Assembly (NCBI GenBank): GCA_017893485.1
Contig: CM030366.1
Location: 204,965,826-205,029,825, forward strand
DNA: 64,000 bases
DNA from: Hemerocallis citrina
Taxonomy: Eukaryota; Streptophyta; Magnoliopsida; Asparagales; Asphodelaceae
Reading direction: 5' to 3'
This document shows positions 10,304-22,890 of the stretch, in pieces (position 1 is the stretch's first letter; each line of letters opens with the position of its first letter). A program made the translations under genes and the position numbers. The notes below the pieces were generated by a model. That model had not been told where the DNA came from, ran no database searches, and saw only the letters and a program-made list of their open reading frames with translations.

Positions 10304-12084
10304 GGTAACTAACAATAATTGAGGAAATGAATGGTTAATATAACTCCCACTTAACAAAGAATGGTTGAGATTAGATAGTTGAATGTCTACAAATGACAAC
10401 CCCAACTCTTCATTATAAAATTAAAGGTCAGAGATAAGTTGAAGAGTTACTTTGAGGTCCGTCCAAAGCAGCCAATATAATATAAACATCATGGAGAAAA
10501 ACAAGCATGGACATAAATCAATAGCCGTAGAGAATCTCAAAGCCGACCCGAGGGTAAAGCAACCGAAGGTAGGGCTTTAGGCCTCAAAAAAAAAATTTAT
10601 CTAAAGAGTAATGGTCTCATCATATACCAAAAAAGTCCGAAATATGCCTCCTCACATGCCAAAAAGTCCGAAATTGATTACAATAATATAATAATAAAGG
10701 CCTCCTCACATACCAAAAAGCCAGAAACTGATTACAATAATATAATAAATGATTTTGCATCTCAAAAAGCTCGAAAGATAACATTTAAATAAAAATATAT
10801 TAATTTTAACAAGATATTATTATAAGCTTTTAAAATGCCTTATTTCGGAGTTCGCTTTAGATCTCAATAGGTGTTGGGCCGGTCCTAGTAGAGATCCAGG
10901 ACAATTAGTAAAACTGAACGGGACCAAAAGGAAAGAAACCAAAGAGTCATGAACTGTGATCGATGGGTAAACTCAAAATTAAAGAAAAAGATGATCTGCT
11001 TGGGGTTCCTAGATTCAGACTCGAGTCTATTTTATTTTATTTTGTACTTCATTTTGTTTATAAAAAATTCAAAAAAAAATGCCAACAAAATGTCTCTTAT
11101 CTATAAAAAGAAATGAGCATCATATTTGTTTGAGGTGATTCTCTTATACAAAATGATCTTGCTGGGTCACTTGTAGACGGTCATAATTGTTCATTATGTT
11201 TTGTTATATATACCATAAAATGTATGTGCATGAAAAATCTATCCCACCACCTAATTAAAGTTCATGCAACCACAACCTTAACTCTCGCGAAAATATTGCA
11301 AAAATAAAGACGAAGATGATAGGACAAAAGGTGTATAGTATATTTATATACCCTTGAAGCCAGTCCCATCATCCCATGACCCACTAAGGCCGGCAAGAAA
11401 CAATCCCAAACTTCATATGACAACTACTAGTTATAATCCTTTTGGTTTTGGCAGGGTCTTATGCAACATCAGCACGCAATTTGATATTTATAAAACTAGG
11501 ACGAGGAATAATATTTATATATATATATATATATATTCACTTATATTCTCTGAATCCCTTATTTTGTCTAACTTGTTTCTCACCCAATCCATATTACCAA
11601 CGTTTTAAAAACAAATCTCTTTTAAAATCCATCTGAAAGAGAGATAAATTCATCTTGTGGTACGTACCTTTTATATATATTTGATAGAGTGGTCGATCTT
11701 CATCCTTTTCTCAATAAAAAAAACAACAACACAGCAACTTCTTCTCCGGGGAAGATGACAATTAATGATGACGATGATATATCACATCTCTATTCTCGAA
11801 CTTAATCACGCAGTTGGCCCCGCACATGCACGGAAAGATTTTGTGAAATGATCAGATATTGTAAAATTACATGATTGAATTAATGGAATCAAGACAGTAA
11901 TAACGATCGTCGATCAGTATGAATCATAGACAGAATAACAAAAAATGTTCATATATACCTAAAAGATGATAACTCAGTGGTCTGCTGATCAAATCTACGT
12001 ACTTAATTAGTTGTTATATAAATTCCTTTTTAAAATTTTAAGTTATTTATTTAGAACTCTATATATATTTATATAACTTACAGT
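10304..12084. other. Intergenic sequence without a recognised gene
   Basis: AT-rich DNA. It contains a 54-bp tandem duplication (10646-10753), a short (TA)n run near 11517-11536 and nothing convincingly coding. Words such as gggctttaggcctcaa and gttgggccggtcc near 10570 and 10870 hint at a decayed DNA transposon, but I could not define ends. Confidence 0.35.
10646..10753. repeat. 54-bp tandem duplication, two copies
   Basis: gcctcctcacat.ccaaaaag...gattacaataatataata is present twice head to tail (10646-10699 and 10700-10753) with a handful of mismatches. Confidence 0.85.
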
Positions 12085-13722
12085 TAAAGATCTTAGACCC
12101 ATCAGTTTGCTAAATGGCTCTTTTAAAATCATCACGAAAGTTTTGGCGAATAGATTATCCCCAAATCTAAACGATATTGTTGATGAGTCGCAAAGCGGGT
12201 TTGTAAAGGGAAGAAATATCCTAGATAGCATCGCTTCAGCTCACGAAATGGTCTTCAGAGGACATAAAGAAAAAATAGAGGGGTTCCTCCTTTAGATTTT
12301 GAAAAAGCTTATGACACAGTGGAATGGGACTGTGTGGATGAGGCGCTTAAACTTAAAGGCATCCGAGAAAAATGGAGGCTCTGGATGAAGATGTGTGTTA
12401 GGAATGGCAAATCCTTCGTCCTAGTCAACGGATCGATAGAAAGGGAAATAAAATGCCAGAGAGGTTTGAGACAAGGAGATCCGCTCTCGCCACTTATCTT
12501 TGCAATTATTGCGGATGGTCTGGCTTAAATGAATAAGAGATGAATAGAGGCAGGGCTTAACAAGGGGGTTAGAGTTAAGGGAATTGCAGCCACATTGTCA
12601 ATCCTACAATATGCGGATGATACTATATTATTTGGGATGGCGGACGTGGAAGAAATCATAGCTATGCGTATCCTATTGCGATGTTATGAATATTGGTCTG
12701 GACTGGTGGTTAATCTGCACAAGAGTAGCGTGACTGCACTCGGCAACAACAATGTGAGCTCCATTGAGATGGCCTCAACAATGCTTGAGTGCGACATAAA
12801 AGAGTACCCTCTCAAATACTTAGGTACGCCCATCAGATCGGAAAAACTGAAGAAGAAAGACTGGATCCCATTGGTGGAAAAGATTGAGAAAAAATTGGCC
12901 GGATGGAAAGGAAAGTATCTATTCCTGGGTGGAAGAATTACTCTCATCAATTCCATTCTTAGTAGTCTTCCTACATACCTGTTGTCTATCTATGAGATCC
13001 CCAATTGGGCTATCAAAAGAATTGATAGGTGTAGGCACAGATTCCTGTGGAGAGGAAATCGGGACGGCAACAAAGGAATTAATCTGATAAGGTGGGATAA
13101 GGTATGTAAGAAGAAAGAGTTCGGTGGATTGGGAATAGTCAACCTAAGAGACATGAACAATGCACTACTTTCCAAATGGGGGTGGAAAATGCATAAACAG
13201 CGCAAGACATGGTGGAGTAATTCGTTCATGAGATACCGAAGAAGGAAAATTGTCAGATTTGGAGGTATGTGCAAGCAAGGAAAGGTCTCATCCATTTGGA
13301 AGGGAATCTCTAAGGTAGGGGATATATACCATGCAAACACAAGGTGTAAGCTAGGTAATGGAGACAAATGGTGTAGGGAGAACACACTACAGTCGTTGTT
13401 CCCTCAGCTGGCAAATTCTGTTACTAGGGATGATGCCCTCGTGGCGGACTTCTGGAGAAATACAAGACTGAGATTTGAACTTAAAGGAAGCCTGTCTTAC
13501 AAGGGGCAGGAGCAATTAATGAAGCTCAAATCGTTGCTAGAGGAGAAGGAAATTCAGGATAGGGGAGAGGAGGACGAGAGAAAATTGGAGGTTAGGTCCT
13601 ATTGGCTTATTCTCAGTCAGTTTTATGTATGACTTCTTGAATGATGGGGGAATTAGAAACTCGCTTGCAAACACCATCTGGAAGTCTAAAGTTTCGCCAA
13701 AAGTTAAGGTATTCCTATGGCT
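12085..13722 (+). pseudogene. L1-type LINE reverse transcriptase, 5'-truncated and broken
   Basis: The coding part starts inside the RT fingers (KDLRPISLLNGSFKIITKVL, about 12087), then SQSGFVKGRNILDS, LDFEKAYDTVEWD (12293), RQGDPLSPLIFA (about 12470) and the catalytic YADD (about 12605). It continues through KYLGTPI and the thumb (GGRITLINSILSSLPTY) to the beginning of the RNA-binding zf-RVT domain (IWKSKVSPKVKVFLWL, ending near 13722). Target-primed reverse transcription of its own RNA would be its role. Lesions seen are a frameshift near 12292, a stop at 12526 and another shift near 13620. The endonuclease and ORF1 are missing, as usual for 5'-truncated LINE copies. The 3' end is cut by the antisense LINE tail beginning at 13726. 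Confidence 0.85.
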
Positions 13723-13725
13723 GGG

Positions 13726-14312
13726 TTTTTTTTTTGAAAGAAAAGGTGGAATATGGCCACCCTGTTTCATTAATAAGAAATTAAAGAAACAAACTCAGAG
13801 TACTGGGCCCAGTTACAACCTACAGACAGAAATTATAACATACATGAAATAACATAACTCGTACAAACAACAGATCCCTCCAACAACCCAGGTGGGTGAG
13901 CCGACAAATGTGCTCGGTCCAACAAAATTGTATGTACGTCAGTTTAGCTTCGAACACTGCCTCCACGGCACATGCACACCCACCTAAACTAGTCTGGCAG
14001 GATTTTATCACCCACCGATGCCTGCCTTCACCTCGCCGGGGGACCCCATCTTTGGGCTCAAGCCCCGCAGGCCAAATTTTGACAACTGTCGATCTCAGTC
14101 TACTCGCTGAGGGGGCCCCATCTTTGGGCCCAAGCCCCGTAGGCAGAGTTTTGATAACCGCCAATCTCAGTCTACACCTCCTATCCTCCCACAAACATGC
14201 TATAATTACTCCCCCACCACAAACCGCAATCAAGGAGAGAGCCGTGAAGAGGATACCTTCGCCTCTCTTACGCCCTTGCTATCTTTAGTGGTTTCTTACA
14301 AATACAAACCAC
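13726..14312 (-). mobile_element. 3' end of a LINE/retroposon inserted antisense
   Basis: A run of 10 T (13726-13735) is the poly(A) tail on the minus strand. It is followed by the reverse complement of a conserved 3' UTR (..attaatgaaacagggtgg.catattccaccttttc..). The whole segment is a diverged inverted copy of 56377-56971. It interrupts the zf-RVT domain of the LINE at 12085-13722. ORFs over it on both strands are shadows. Confidence 0.7.
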
Positions 14313-14791
14313 CACAAACATTGTAACCCCTATTTTTGTAAATAAATATTTCTCGTATATTTTATCTATTTCGAATAATTGTATATTTTAACGTTAATTT
14401 ATATTTCTATTTGATCGACTATTTATAATATATATTGTTTGGGTTATTTTAAATAAATCTGTTAAACTCGAATTTGTATTTTGATATACATATATTATTA
14501 TTATTATTACTATTATCAGTATTATTTTTTTTAGTTTTGTTATTTACAGTATCATTATTTTTATCGTTAATATTATTACTATTATTTTATCTTAAGCCAG
14601 TCATACTCTATTTTTATACGTATTCATTATTTGATTAAATGTACATGCATATGTATGTTTTATAAACCCCTATAATGCTCTTTTATTTTTCCCCTATTGG
14701 ATTTAAATATATTAATTGATTTATAACCCAAATCCAGTACCCATTCTCCTATTGGGTTATCTACCCAAATACCCAAAACCCAAAACCCTAC

Positions 14792-14799
14792 TATATAAA
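14792..14799 (+). promoter_or_regulatory. TATA box in the element 3 5' LTR
   Basis: tatataaa lies within ccctactatataaaacc and is identical in the 3' LTR at 31250. It is followed by a leader with ccctaaccctaaac. Confidence 0.55.
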
Positions 14800-15836
14800 A
14801 CCAAACCTAATTAACCCTAACCCTAAACATATACTGTTTAACCCTAATCTCTATAGCCGCCAGTGAACCCCCCTCTCCCTTTCCTTCTTCCTTTGCTCTT
14901 ATCGAAACCCAACTCCGTCCTGGTGCTCGTCGTTGCCTCCTCTCCCTATCATCCTCATCGTCTCCCCAGCTCCCCTTTCCGTTGTCCTGCTCCTCCTGAG
15001 CGCCGCAACAACACCTCGACGTAGTCGTCGCCGACCCCTGTGCACCCTCTGCCTCTTGTGTCCTTGACCTTCGACCACAGCGACGACACCACAGCCCCGT
15101 AACACCAGTCGCGTGTAGCGCCCCGAATTTCTAATAAGATATCTTAGAAAATACGTGGCACATTCCCAGTGATCCACTTCAATACAATATTAAACATAAC
15201 CAACACCAATAAAATTTTCAACATTTATTTCAACAAACTTTTACAAAACACAGCGGAATTCAAAAACAACTCAACTCATAATTTCTTTTATTTACAACCC
15301 AAATTTATCTCAAAGCTGCTATTACAATTTTACACAAATCACTTAAGAATCAATTTATCTCAAATATGCCTCTAGCATCCAAACCTCCATCACTAAGCAA
15401 CAACCTGCAACATGTGAGGCTAGAGATGATCCCTAACCCCCAAACTAAAGGGGTTAGCCATAAATGGTGTGAGAGATATAAAAATAAACAAACAACATAA
15501 AGATCATACCTCATAAATTCTCAAACAACAGGTACTAAATAAAAATATGGAAAGTACGAAATGACAGTAAACATAAAACATCAAGTGGAACTAAACTAAG
15601 TGTCGGGTGTAGAAAAAAACAGAAGACCACATGCATAAAACCAAGTCAAGGAAACACAATTTCTATATGCAGACTCTCTAATGCGTACTTGTCGAAGTCT
15701 ATGCATTCCATTCTACATAGGTTCGGTGCAAGCCCTTATTATCTTCACTTCGTAGGGTTCAATCCCCGCGTTATGAACTAATCCTACACGATGACTACTA
15801 CGAGATAAAGATAAACTATGGATAGTATCTCATGCC

Positions 15837-16110
15837 CGATAATTCCGGAGATGGATCCCACACCCAAGATATTTCACTTGAATAATTCCGGAGATCATCC
15901 TACACCGAAACATTGACACGTCACCACACGAATACCACATGTGCTTCACCTCGACTCCGATAATTCCGGAGATCAATCCCACACCACAAGTAGTTACCGT
16001 GATAATTCTGGAGATTATCCCACACCACAAGACTGTGATAATTCCGGAGACATATCCCACACCACTAATAATCTACTGTGCTAATTCCGGAGATTAAATC
16101 CCACACCGAA
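15837..16110. repeat. Six-unit degenerate array of ataattccggagat...cccacacc
   Basis: Units begin near 15838, 15892, 15959, 16001, 16036 and 16081. Each carries aattc(c/t)ggaga followed by a variable spacer and cccacacc or similar. Homologous arrays occur in element 2 (34114-34390 and 41787-42060) with aattcaggaga variants, and weakly in the solo LTR. Confidence 0.75.
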
Positions 16111-16477
16111 AGCCATACTGAGGTTCTTGACTCATGTTCCCGTTCATCATATCACCACTAGTGCCTGTCCTTATCATTTTGGGTTATTTAATTACTTAAC
16201 GAATCTCCTAGAGTGGTATACCCTACCGGCCTAAATTCAAAACTAGATAACTGAAATGCCTCACTGGGCCTCAACAAACAACTCAACACCGGTATACTAG
16301 GGTCACACACCTCTAGAGACTCAAACTCAAAAAGTCTAAACCAAAGTCCCACTAAACAAAGTGGCTCAACTAAAAGTCTTAAATCAAATACTCAACTGAA
16401 TATCTTAGAATAGATTGAATTGCCTGGGAACCAAACACTCAAGGAACACTCAAGTTACAAAAGATCCTTCAGTACTA

Positions 16478-16816
16478 GTCGACTTATACTGTAGTCAGTT
16501 GACTGTCCAGAGGACAATTATCCAAAGTTTTACAAAAATAAACTAAGTCATATAACAGTCGACTTAAAAGGGGATCATTCGACTTACCCGAGGTAAATTC
16601 CAATAATTTCTCAAAATATATTCTAAGTATATGAGTCGACTTAAAGGAGTCATAGGTCGACTGTCCAGAAAGGACTAATAATTTTACAAAATAAATTTCT
16701 CAGTGGACCAGTCGACTGCCTAGGAGCTAGGTCGACTGTCCAGAACGACTATTTCAAAGATTCTAAAAATGCAGTGTCAGGCTCGTACCAGTCAACTGCA
16801 CAGTAGGCCAGTCGAC
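16478..16816. repeat. Five pairs of CAGTCGACTG-like palindromes, 20 bp apart, in the element 1 LTR
   Basis: Core hexamers start at 16478/16498, 16558/16578, 16635/16656, 16711/16731 and 16791/16811, giving distances of 20, 20, 21, 20 and 20 bp. Several cores have single changes (gttgac, ttcgac, gtcaac) yet the spacing is kept. Confidence 0.85.
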
Positions 16817-17969
16817 TGTCGGCCTACAGACTTCAAAAATATTAGGTCTGATTACAAAATCAAGTCTGAAGCTTTCTAATGATTCAATGTTTATGAAAAT
16901 AGTTCGTATTCAGGAGAAATGATAAATCTCAACAAATCCTCATCATATATGTGTATTTATATTACTCCAAACCTCAAATATATCAAAATCATGTTCTCAT
17001 GTTCTAAATCACAAATTCTTTGATTAGGGTTTTACAAGATCTAACTTTCTTTCACAAATCTAAATCAAAATTTGATTTATAAATCTAATGTCCAGATGTT
17101 CATACTCAAATCTCAGCATGCTTTTAGCAACACAATTTTAATAATAAAGATCTACTATTTCATCCACAATTATTCACATGATTCACACCACAATACAAGA
17201 TCTATATCGTTCACAACATCAAATCAATACATCAATGATACTTGCACACATAGATCAACAACAAGACAAATTCCTTTCATTCATAACATCAAATCATACA
17301 ACAAAACAAATTTTTATATCACTCACATGAATCAAACAACAAAAACAATTTTTATATATCTCACGTTAAATTGAGAAAATTCCACGAAAAAGTCCTCCTC
17401 TTTGCTAGATCCAAAAACTCCTTTCTCCACCAAACAAATCTCCAAAAATTCTGTATTTTAGAAATGACGGCTGGAGAAAAATCCTTTAAATACCCGGGAT
17501 TGAATATTAGGGTTTTACCCACACTTTTGCAAAACAATCCTTTCCAAAACACAATTTACATATATAGTTCTATCCTTGGAAATTCCATCAAAACTCATTT
17601 AAATTAGGATTTTAAAGAAAATATACATTCTAAATCTCAATCAATACTGTTCAAAACGTCCAAAATATACATTTTGCACTTTAACCCCTAAAAATGTCAA
17701 TTTTGCAAAAAGGTCATTCTTTTCTCAAAATTGCAAATAGTTCCAATTAATTTCAGAAAAATCTGGAAAAATACTAAATAAATCTCAAATATTAAATAAT
17801 GATTTTTCATAAAGAAAACTAAATTTTCAAACTTCTCATAAAAGTATTTGCACGTGTTTTGCACGTGTACAAAAGATAAATTTTTCTGAAAATATTCATT
17901 AAATCTCCAAAAATCAATTTAAATTCATTTTCAAATATAAAATAATATTTGAAAATACGGGGTTCTACA

Positions 17970-17982
17970 TCACTCCCTCCTT
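17970..17982 (-). other. Polypurine tract of element 1
   Basis: On the minus strand AAGGAGGGAGTGA abuts the 3' LTR start TGTAGAAC. It would prime second-strand synthesis. Element 2 has the same sequence. Confidence 0.85.
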
Positions 17983-18168
17983 AGAAGAGTTCTGTCCTCA
18001 GAACTACCACTAATGAGTCCAAACAATATATCGACAAAGAAATCAACATCTCATAATGGAAACATAGTTCAAACAATTGCATATGACACTTCAATCAAAA
18101 TAAGAGAAATACAACTCAAATCAAAGTACTATCATTCAAAGAATAACAATCACATAACAGAAATACAC

Positions 18169-21100
18169 TCATACAAAAAGTTCAGGAAAATCCTTCTGCA
18201 TGCGATCCTCTGGCTCCCAAGTAGCCTCCTCGAAATGTTGATTCCTCCACAACACCTTGACCATAGGTATCACCTTGCTCCTGAGAACTTTCTCTCTACG
18301 GTCAACGATCTCAACAGGCTGTTCCTTATAACTCAAGTTCACCTGTAATCCTTCAGGAATCTCTACCAACTGATGATTCTGATCTGGCACATACTTCCTC
18401 AACAATGACACGTGGAATACATCATGCACTTGTGCCAACTCCTCTGGAAGCTTCAATCTATATGCTGTCTTGCCAATCCGCTCCATGATCCTATATGGAC
18501 CAATATACCTTGGCGCTAACTTGCCTCTCTTACCAAACCTGATCACTCCCTTGGTCGGAGAAACCTTGAGGAAAACTGCATCCCCAACCTCAAAATCCAA
18601 GTCTCTTCGTCAAGTATCAGCATAACTCTTCTGCCGACTCTGAGCCTCAACTAACCTCTTGTGAATCAGCTCAATCTGCTCTGACGTCTGCTGTACGATC
18701 TCAGGACCATACATCTGCCTCTCGTCAATCTCATACCAACATACAGGTGTCCTGCACCTCCTCCCGTACAAAGCCTCATACGGTGTCATCCCAATACTTG
18801 CATGGTAACTGTTGTTATAAGCAAACTCAACCAATGTCAAGTATCTTTCCCAACTACCACCGAAATTCATAACACAAGCCCTCAACATATCTTCCAGCAC
18901 TCGATTCACCCTCTTAGTCTGACCATCGGTCTGTGGATGAAAAGCTGTACTGAAATCAATTCTGGTGCCTAATGCTGCTTGTAGGCTCTTCCAAAACCTT
19001 GAAGTAAACCTTGCATCTCTGTCGGAAACAATCGACACAGGAACTCCATGAAGTCTCACAATTTCCCCAATGTACAACTCAGCCAATTTCTCCATCGACC
19101 AAGTAATCTTCATGGCTAGAAAGTGAGCCGACTTAGTCAAACGGTCCACAATAACCCAAATCGAGTCATTGCCCTTCGAACTCCTCGGCAAACCCGTGAT
19201 GAAATCCATACTGATATTCTTTCACTTCCACTCCGGAATGGATAACGGCTGTAACAAACCTCCAGGTCTCTGATTTTCTACTTTGATCTGCTGACAAGTC
19301 AGACACCTTGCCACAAAATCTGCTACATCCCGCTTCATACCAGACCACCAAAAGTGCTGTTTGATGTCCCTGTACATCTTCGTGCCTCCTGGATGAACTG
19401 ACAACAAGGTACTGTGTGCTTCCTGCAAGATACTCTCTCTCAAATCTGCATTATCTGGAACACACAACCTCTCACCCATCCAAAGAACTCCATCTTGGAC
19501 ACGAAACTCTGATAGCTTGCCTTCTGAAACCTGTTGCAACATTTTCTGAATCTCTGAATCTGATCTCTGACCTTCCACAATCCTCTCTCTCAGGGACGGC
19601 TGCAACCTCAACTGAGGCAAAGATGCCCCTAAACCTTGCAGTACCACCTCGATACCTGCCTGATCGATCTCTGCTGCCAACTCTCTTCGAGTAGTGATCA
19701 AACTCGATAAACTACTCTTCCTGCTAAGTCCATCAGCCACCACATTCGCCTTGCCCGGATGATACTTGATCTCAGGACGAATGTCTTCCAAAACCTCCAA
19801 CCACCTTCTCTACCGAAGATTAAGATCCTTCTGTTGATAAATGTACTTCAGGCTCTTGTGGTCAGTGTACATATTAACCTTCTTACCATAAACATAATGC
19901 CTCCATAGCTTCAAGGCATAAATGATAGCTGCTAGCTCCAAATCATGCGTCGGGTAATTCTTCTCATGCGGACGTAATTGTCTCGAACCATAAGCAATAA
20001 CCTTGCCTTCTTGCATCAAGACACAACCCAAACCTCTGAGAGATGCATCACTGTAGATATCATAATCCTTCCCAGCTTGCGGCAAAGCTAAGATAGGTGC
20101 AGTAGTCAACCTTTTCTTTAACTCAAGGAAACTTTCCTCACACTTATCTGTCCATACAAATGCCACATTCTTCCGGGTCAAACCTGTCAAAGGAACTGTA
20201 ATCTGAGAATAATCCTGGATAAATCTCCTGTAGTAACCAGCTAAACCTAAGAAACTTCTGACTTCCTTCACAGACGTCGGCCTGGGCCAATCCTTCACTG
20301 CTTCAACTTTCTGAGGATCAGTAGCTACTCCCTCCTTAGAAAGAATATGACCAAGGAAAGCTACCTCAGACTTCCAAAACTCACACTTCGACAATTTGGC
20401 ATACAAGCTATGCTCCTGCAATTTCTGTAACACCGCTGTCAAGTGCGTAGAATGCTCCTCTTCCGACTTCGAATACACCAAAATATCATCGATGAAAACC
20501 ACCACGAAAGAGTCAATAAATGGCCTCAAAACCCGATTCATCATATCCATGAACACTGCTGGCGCATTCGTCAACCCGAATGGCATTACCAAAAACTCAT
20601 ATAGTCCATGACGAGTCCTGAAAGCTGTCTTACTCACATCTTCCTCCTTGACTTGAACCTGATGATACCCTGATCTCAAGTCAATCTTCGAAAATATAGC
20701 TGCTCCTCGAAGCCTGTCGAACAAATCATCAATCCGCGGTAGTGGATACTTGTTCTGAATAGTCACCCTATTCAACTCCCGATAGTCAATGCACATCCTC
20801 ATTGATCCATCCTTCTTCTTGACCAACAACACTGGCGCTCTCCACGGAGAAGAACTCGGCCTGATAAGCCCTTTGCTCAACAGCTCCTCAATCTGCTTCT
20901 TCACTTCATCCTGCTCTACAGGTGCCATCCTGTACGGAGCCTTGGAAATCGGTGCACTCCCCGGCTGAACATTAATGCAAAACTCCACATCTCTCTGCGG
21001 CGGTAATCCTGGAAAATCATCCAAGAACACCTGAGAAAAATCTCTGACAACCGAAATGCTCTTGACTTCATCTGAAATTGCCATCTTGGATACCATTGCA

Positions 21101-21507
21101 GCCACCTTCGGAATCTTCTTCTTCCCTTGGAAAGTCACTGCAGGTCCACCTGGTGCCTTCACCAACACCTCCTTCTGCTTGCATTCGATTGTGGCATCAT
21201 ATATTGCCATCCAATCAATGCCCACGATGACATCCACTCCCAATACTTGCAGTTCGATCAAGTTAATGCCGAACAACCTCCCACCAATCTCGATATCACA
21301 GCCCTCGTAATATCGATCCGCAATCAACTCTTCACCTGACGGCATTGCCACTGACAAAACCCTGCCTGGAAATAACTTAGGTTCCACACCTAAGATCTTT
21401 GCAAAACTTGGCGATACAAAAGTATGCGATGAACCAGTGTCAAATAAAACCTTTGACTTAATTCCATTAATTAAAACAACTCCTGTTACAATAAGAACGA
21501 TACTCAA
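18169..21507 (-). pseudogene. Ty3/gypsy pol polyprotein of element 1, broken by three stops
   Basis: Domains in order: aspartic protease ([10 protein letters not shown]), reverse transcriptase ([19 protein letters not shown] for the YxDD box), RNase H ([12 protein letters not shown]), integrase with an HHCC finger and DDE core, and a C-terminal chromodomain-like tail ([19 protein letters not shown]). Stops at 19810-19812 (after DLNLR), 19222-19224 (after IPEWK) and 18610-18612 (after SYADT) split it. Each corresponds to a sense codon in element 2 and is a transition (CAG to TAG, TGG to TGA, CGA to TGA). In the integrase the catalytic Glu of DGQTERVNR reads Lys, so integration would fail even with readthrough. 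There is no ATG at the start; the frame opens just after the gag stop region. Confidence 0.9.
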
Positions 21508-21561
21508 TCTTAAATCGTTCTCAAATAAGGTTTCATTTATTACATTGATTCAAAATAAAAA

Positions 21562-22653
21562 TTAGAATTCTTGCATACCCTGTATTACATCTTCCGAGTT
21601 ACCAGCGTCCTCCTCGGTTAATGCAAATACTCGCCCTTGCCTCTTCTGAAATTTGCTCCCACCAGAACCATCCTTCCTCAATTGTGGACAATGAGACTGA
21701 GAATGTCCAGCCTGCCCATATTGGGAACAAACCTGCTTCTCCAACTTCGGACATGCTGACCTGTAATGTCCTGCCTCCTTGCAGTATTAACAGGTCACTC
21801 CCTGAGCTGCAGGTGCCTTCTGCACTGGATCATTGAACTTGGCCTGCTTCGCGGGGAATCCCTTCCCACTCTGGCCTGATGCTGGCCTCTTGTTCCGGTT
21901 CCATGTATCTTGCCTTTTCTGGAACTGGTCCATGTCCTCTTCGGTCATAGCTGTTCTCTTGACCAGCTTGTCGAACCGTCTGATACCCAACGGGATCATC
22001 CTCGACCTCAAGTTTGGCCTCAAGCCCTGCTCAAACTTTTTGGCCTTCTTTGCCTCGTCAACAACTAATTCTGGTGCATACCTCGAAAGTTGAGCAAATT
22101 TGGTCTCATACTCCCGCACGGTCATGCTGCCCTGCTGAAGGTTCAAGAACTCGGCCGCCTTCTTCTCCTGAACATCTAGGGGAAAGAAGCGATCTCTGAA
22201 CTCCTCCAGAAAAGCTTCCCAAGTCAACGGCTGGTCTCCCAAAACCTTTTTCACTGACTCCCACCAGACACCAGCGTCCTTTTCAAGCTGCATCGAAGCT
22301 AACTTCACCTTGCTGGCTGCTGGAGTCTCCGATACCTCGAAGATCGTCTCCATCTTCCTAATCCAATCATCTGCTGCTGTTGGATCAGCTTGCCCCTCAA
22401 AGACTGGCGGCCTCATCCTCTTAAAGGATTCAATCTGCTTGATAGGATCGGCGTTAACCAATCCCTGTCCAGCTCCATGATTTGGCTACGGATTCTGCTG
22501 CTGATTCTGAGCTTGTCCCACATTGAATGCCATCATCGTGTTCAGCGTCTGGTACACCTTGGCGAATTCAGCCTCAAGGTCGATCCCATTTCCTCGGGAA
22601 TTACCAGACCCATCCTCATTGTTGCCACCATTTCTGCCCCTGGGTGCAACCAT
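21562..22653 (-). pseudogene. Ty3/gypsy gag of element 1, with two premature stops
   Basis: The ATG at 22653 (MVAPRGRNGG) matches the element 2 start. The retrotransposon-gag core is clear: MRPPVFEGQADPTAADDWIR, KVKLASMQLEKDAGVWWES, FLEEFRDRFFP, RQGL-type RPNLRSRM. Two CCHC knuckles should follow. Stops lie at 22486-22488 (TAG) and 21787-21789 (TAA inside the first knuckle, C-stop-Y-C), and the second knuckle has Tyr in place of its second Cys (CSQYGQAGH). The normal gag stop is at 21562. Gag would package the RNA; this copy cannot make the nucleocapsid part. Confidence 0.85.
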
Positions 22654-22873
22654 TCTGAATACTGCAAAACGAGGGAAAAGTTAGAGCATCACACAAACAA
22701 TTCAAACTCACATCAATATCCTTTGGCAAAACTTCACTTGTATCCCAAAGGTAAAAACATCATATTCAGTTCTATGTGATACTCACTCTTTAATGTCCAC
22801 ACCTAGGTACACACACTCTAGTGTCCACACCTAGGTTACTTTTATGTCATGTTTAGTATTACTATTGAAGCGT

Positions 22874-22885
22874 GCTCTGATACTA
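22874..22885 (-). other. Primer binding site of element 1 (initiator Met tRNA, one mismatch)
   Basis: The minus strand reads TAGTATCAGAGC, one transition from the canonical TGGTATCAGAGC seen in element 2, five bases inside the LTR. Confidence 0.8.
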
Positions 22886-22890
22886 ATCTC

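Larger units (their letters stand above)
15114..17969 (-). repeat. Element 1 left LTR (3' LTR on the minus strand)
   Basis: It begins TGTAGCGCCCCG and ends GGGGTTCTACA, directly followed by the polypurine tract. It contains the aattccggaga array (15837-16110) and the paired gtcgac array (16478-16816). Confidence 0.9.

Noticed and set aside
14810..14830. Telomere-like ccctaaccctaaac
   Set aside because: Only two to three units inside the LTR leader, conserved in both LTRs; not a telomere relic.
14850..15113. GC-rich ORFs in the element 3 leader (also 23690-24080 and 31265-31906)
   Set aside because: Arg/Ser/Ala-rich on both strands and not preserved between the two LTR copies beyond shared DNA; composition effect.
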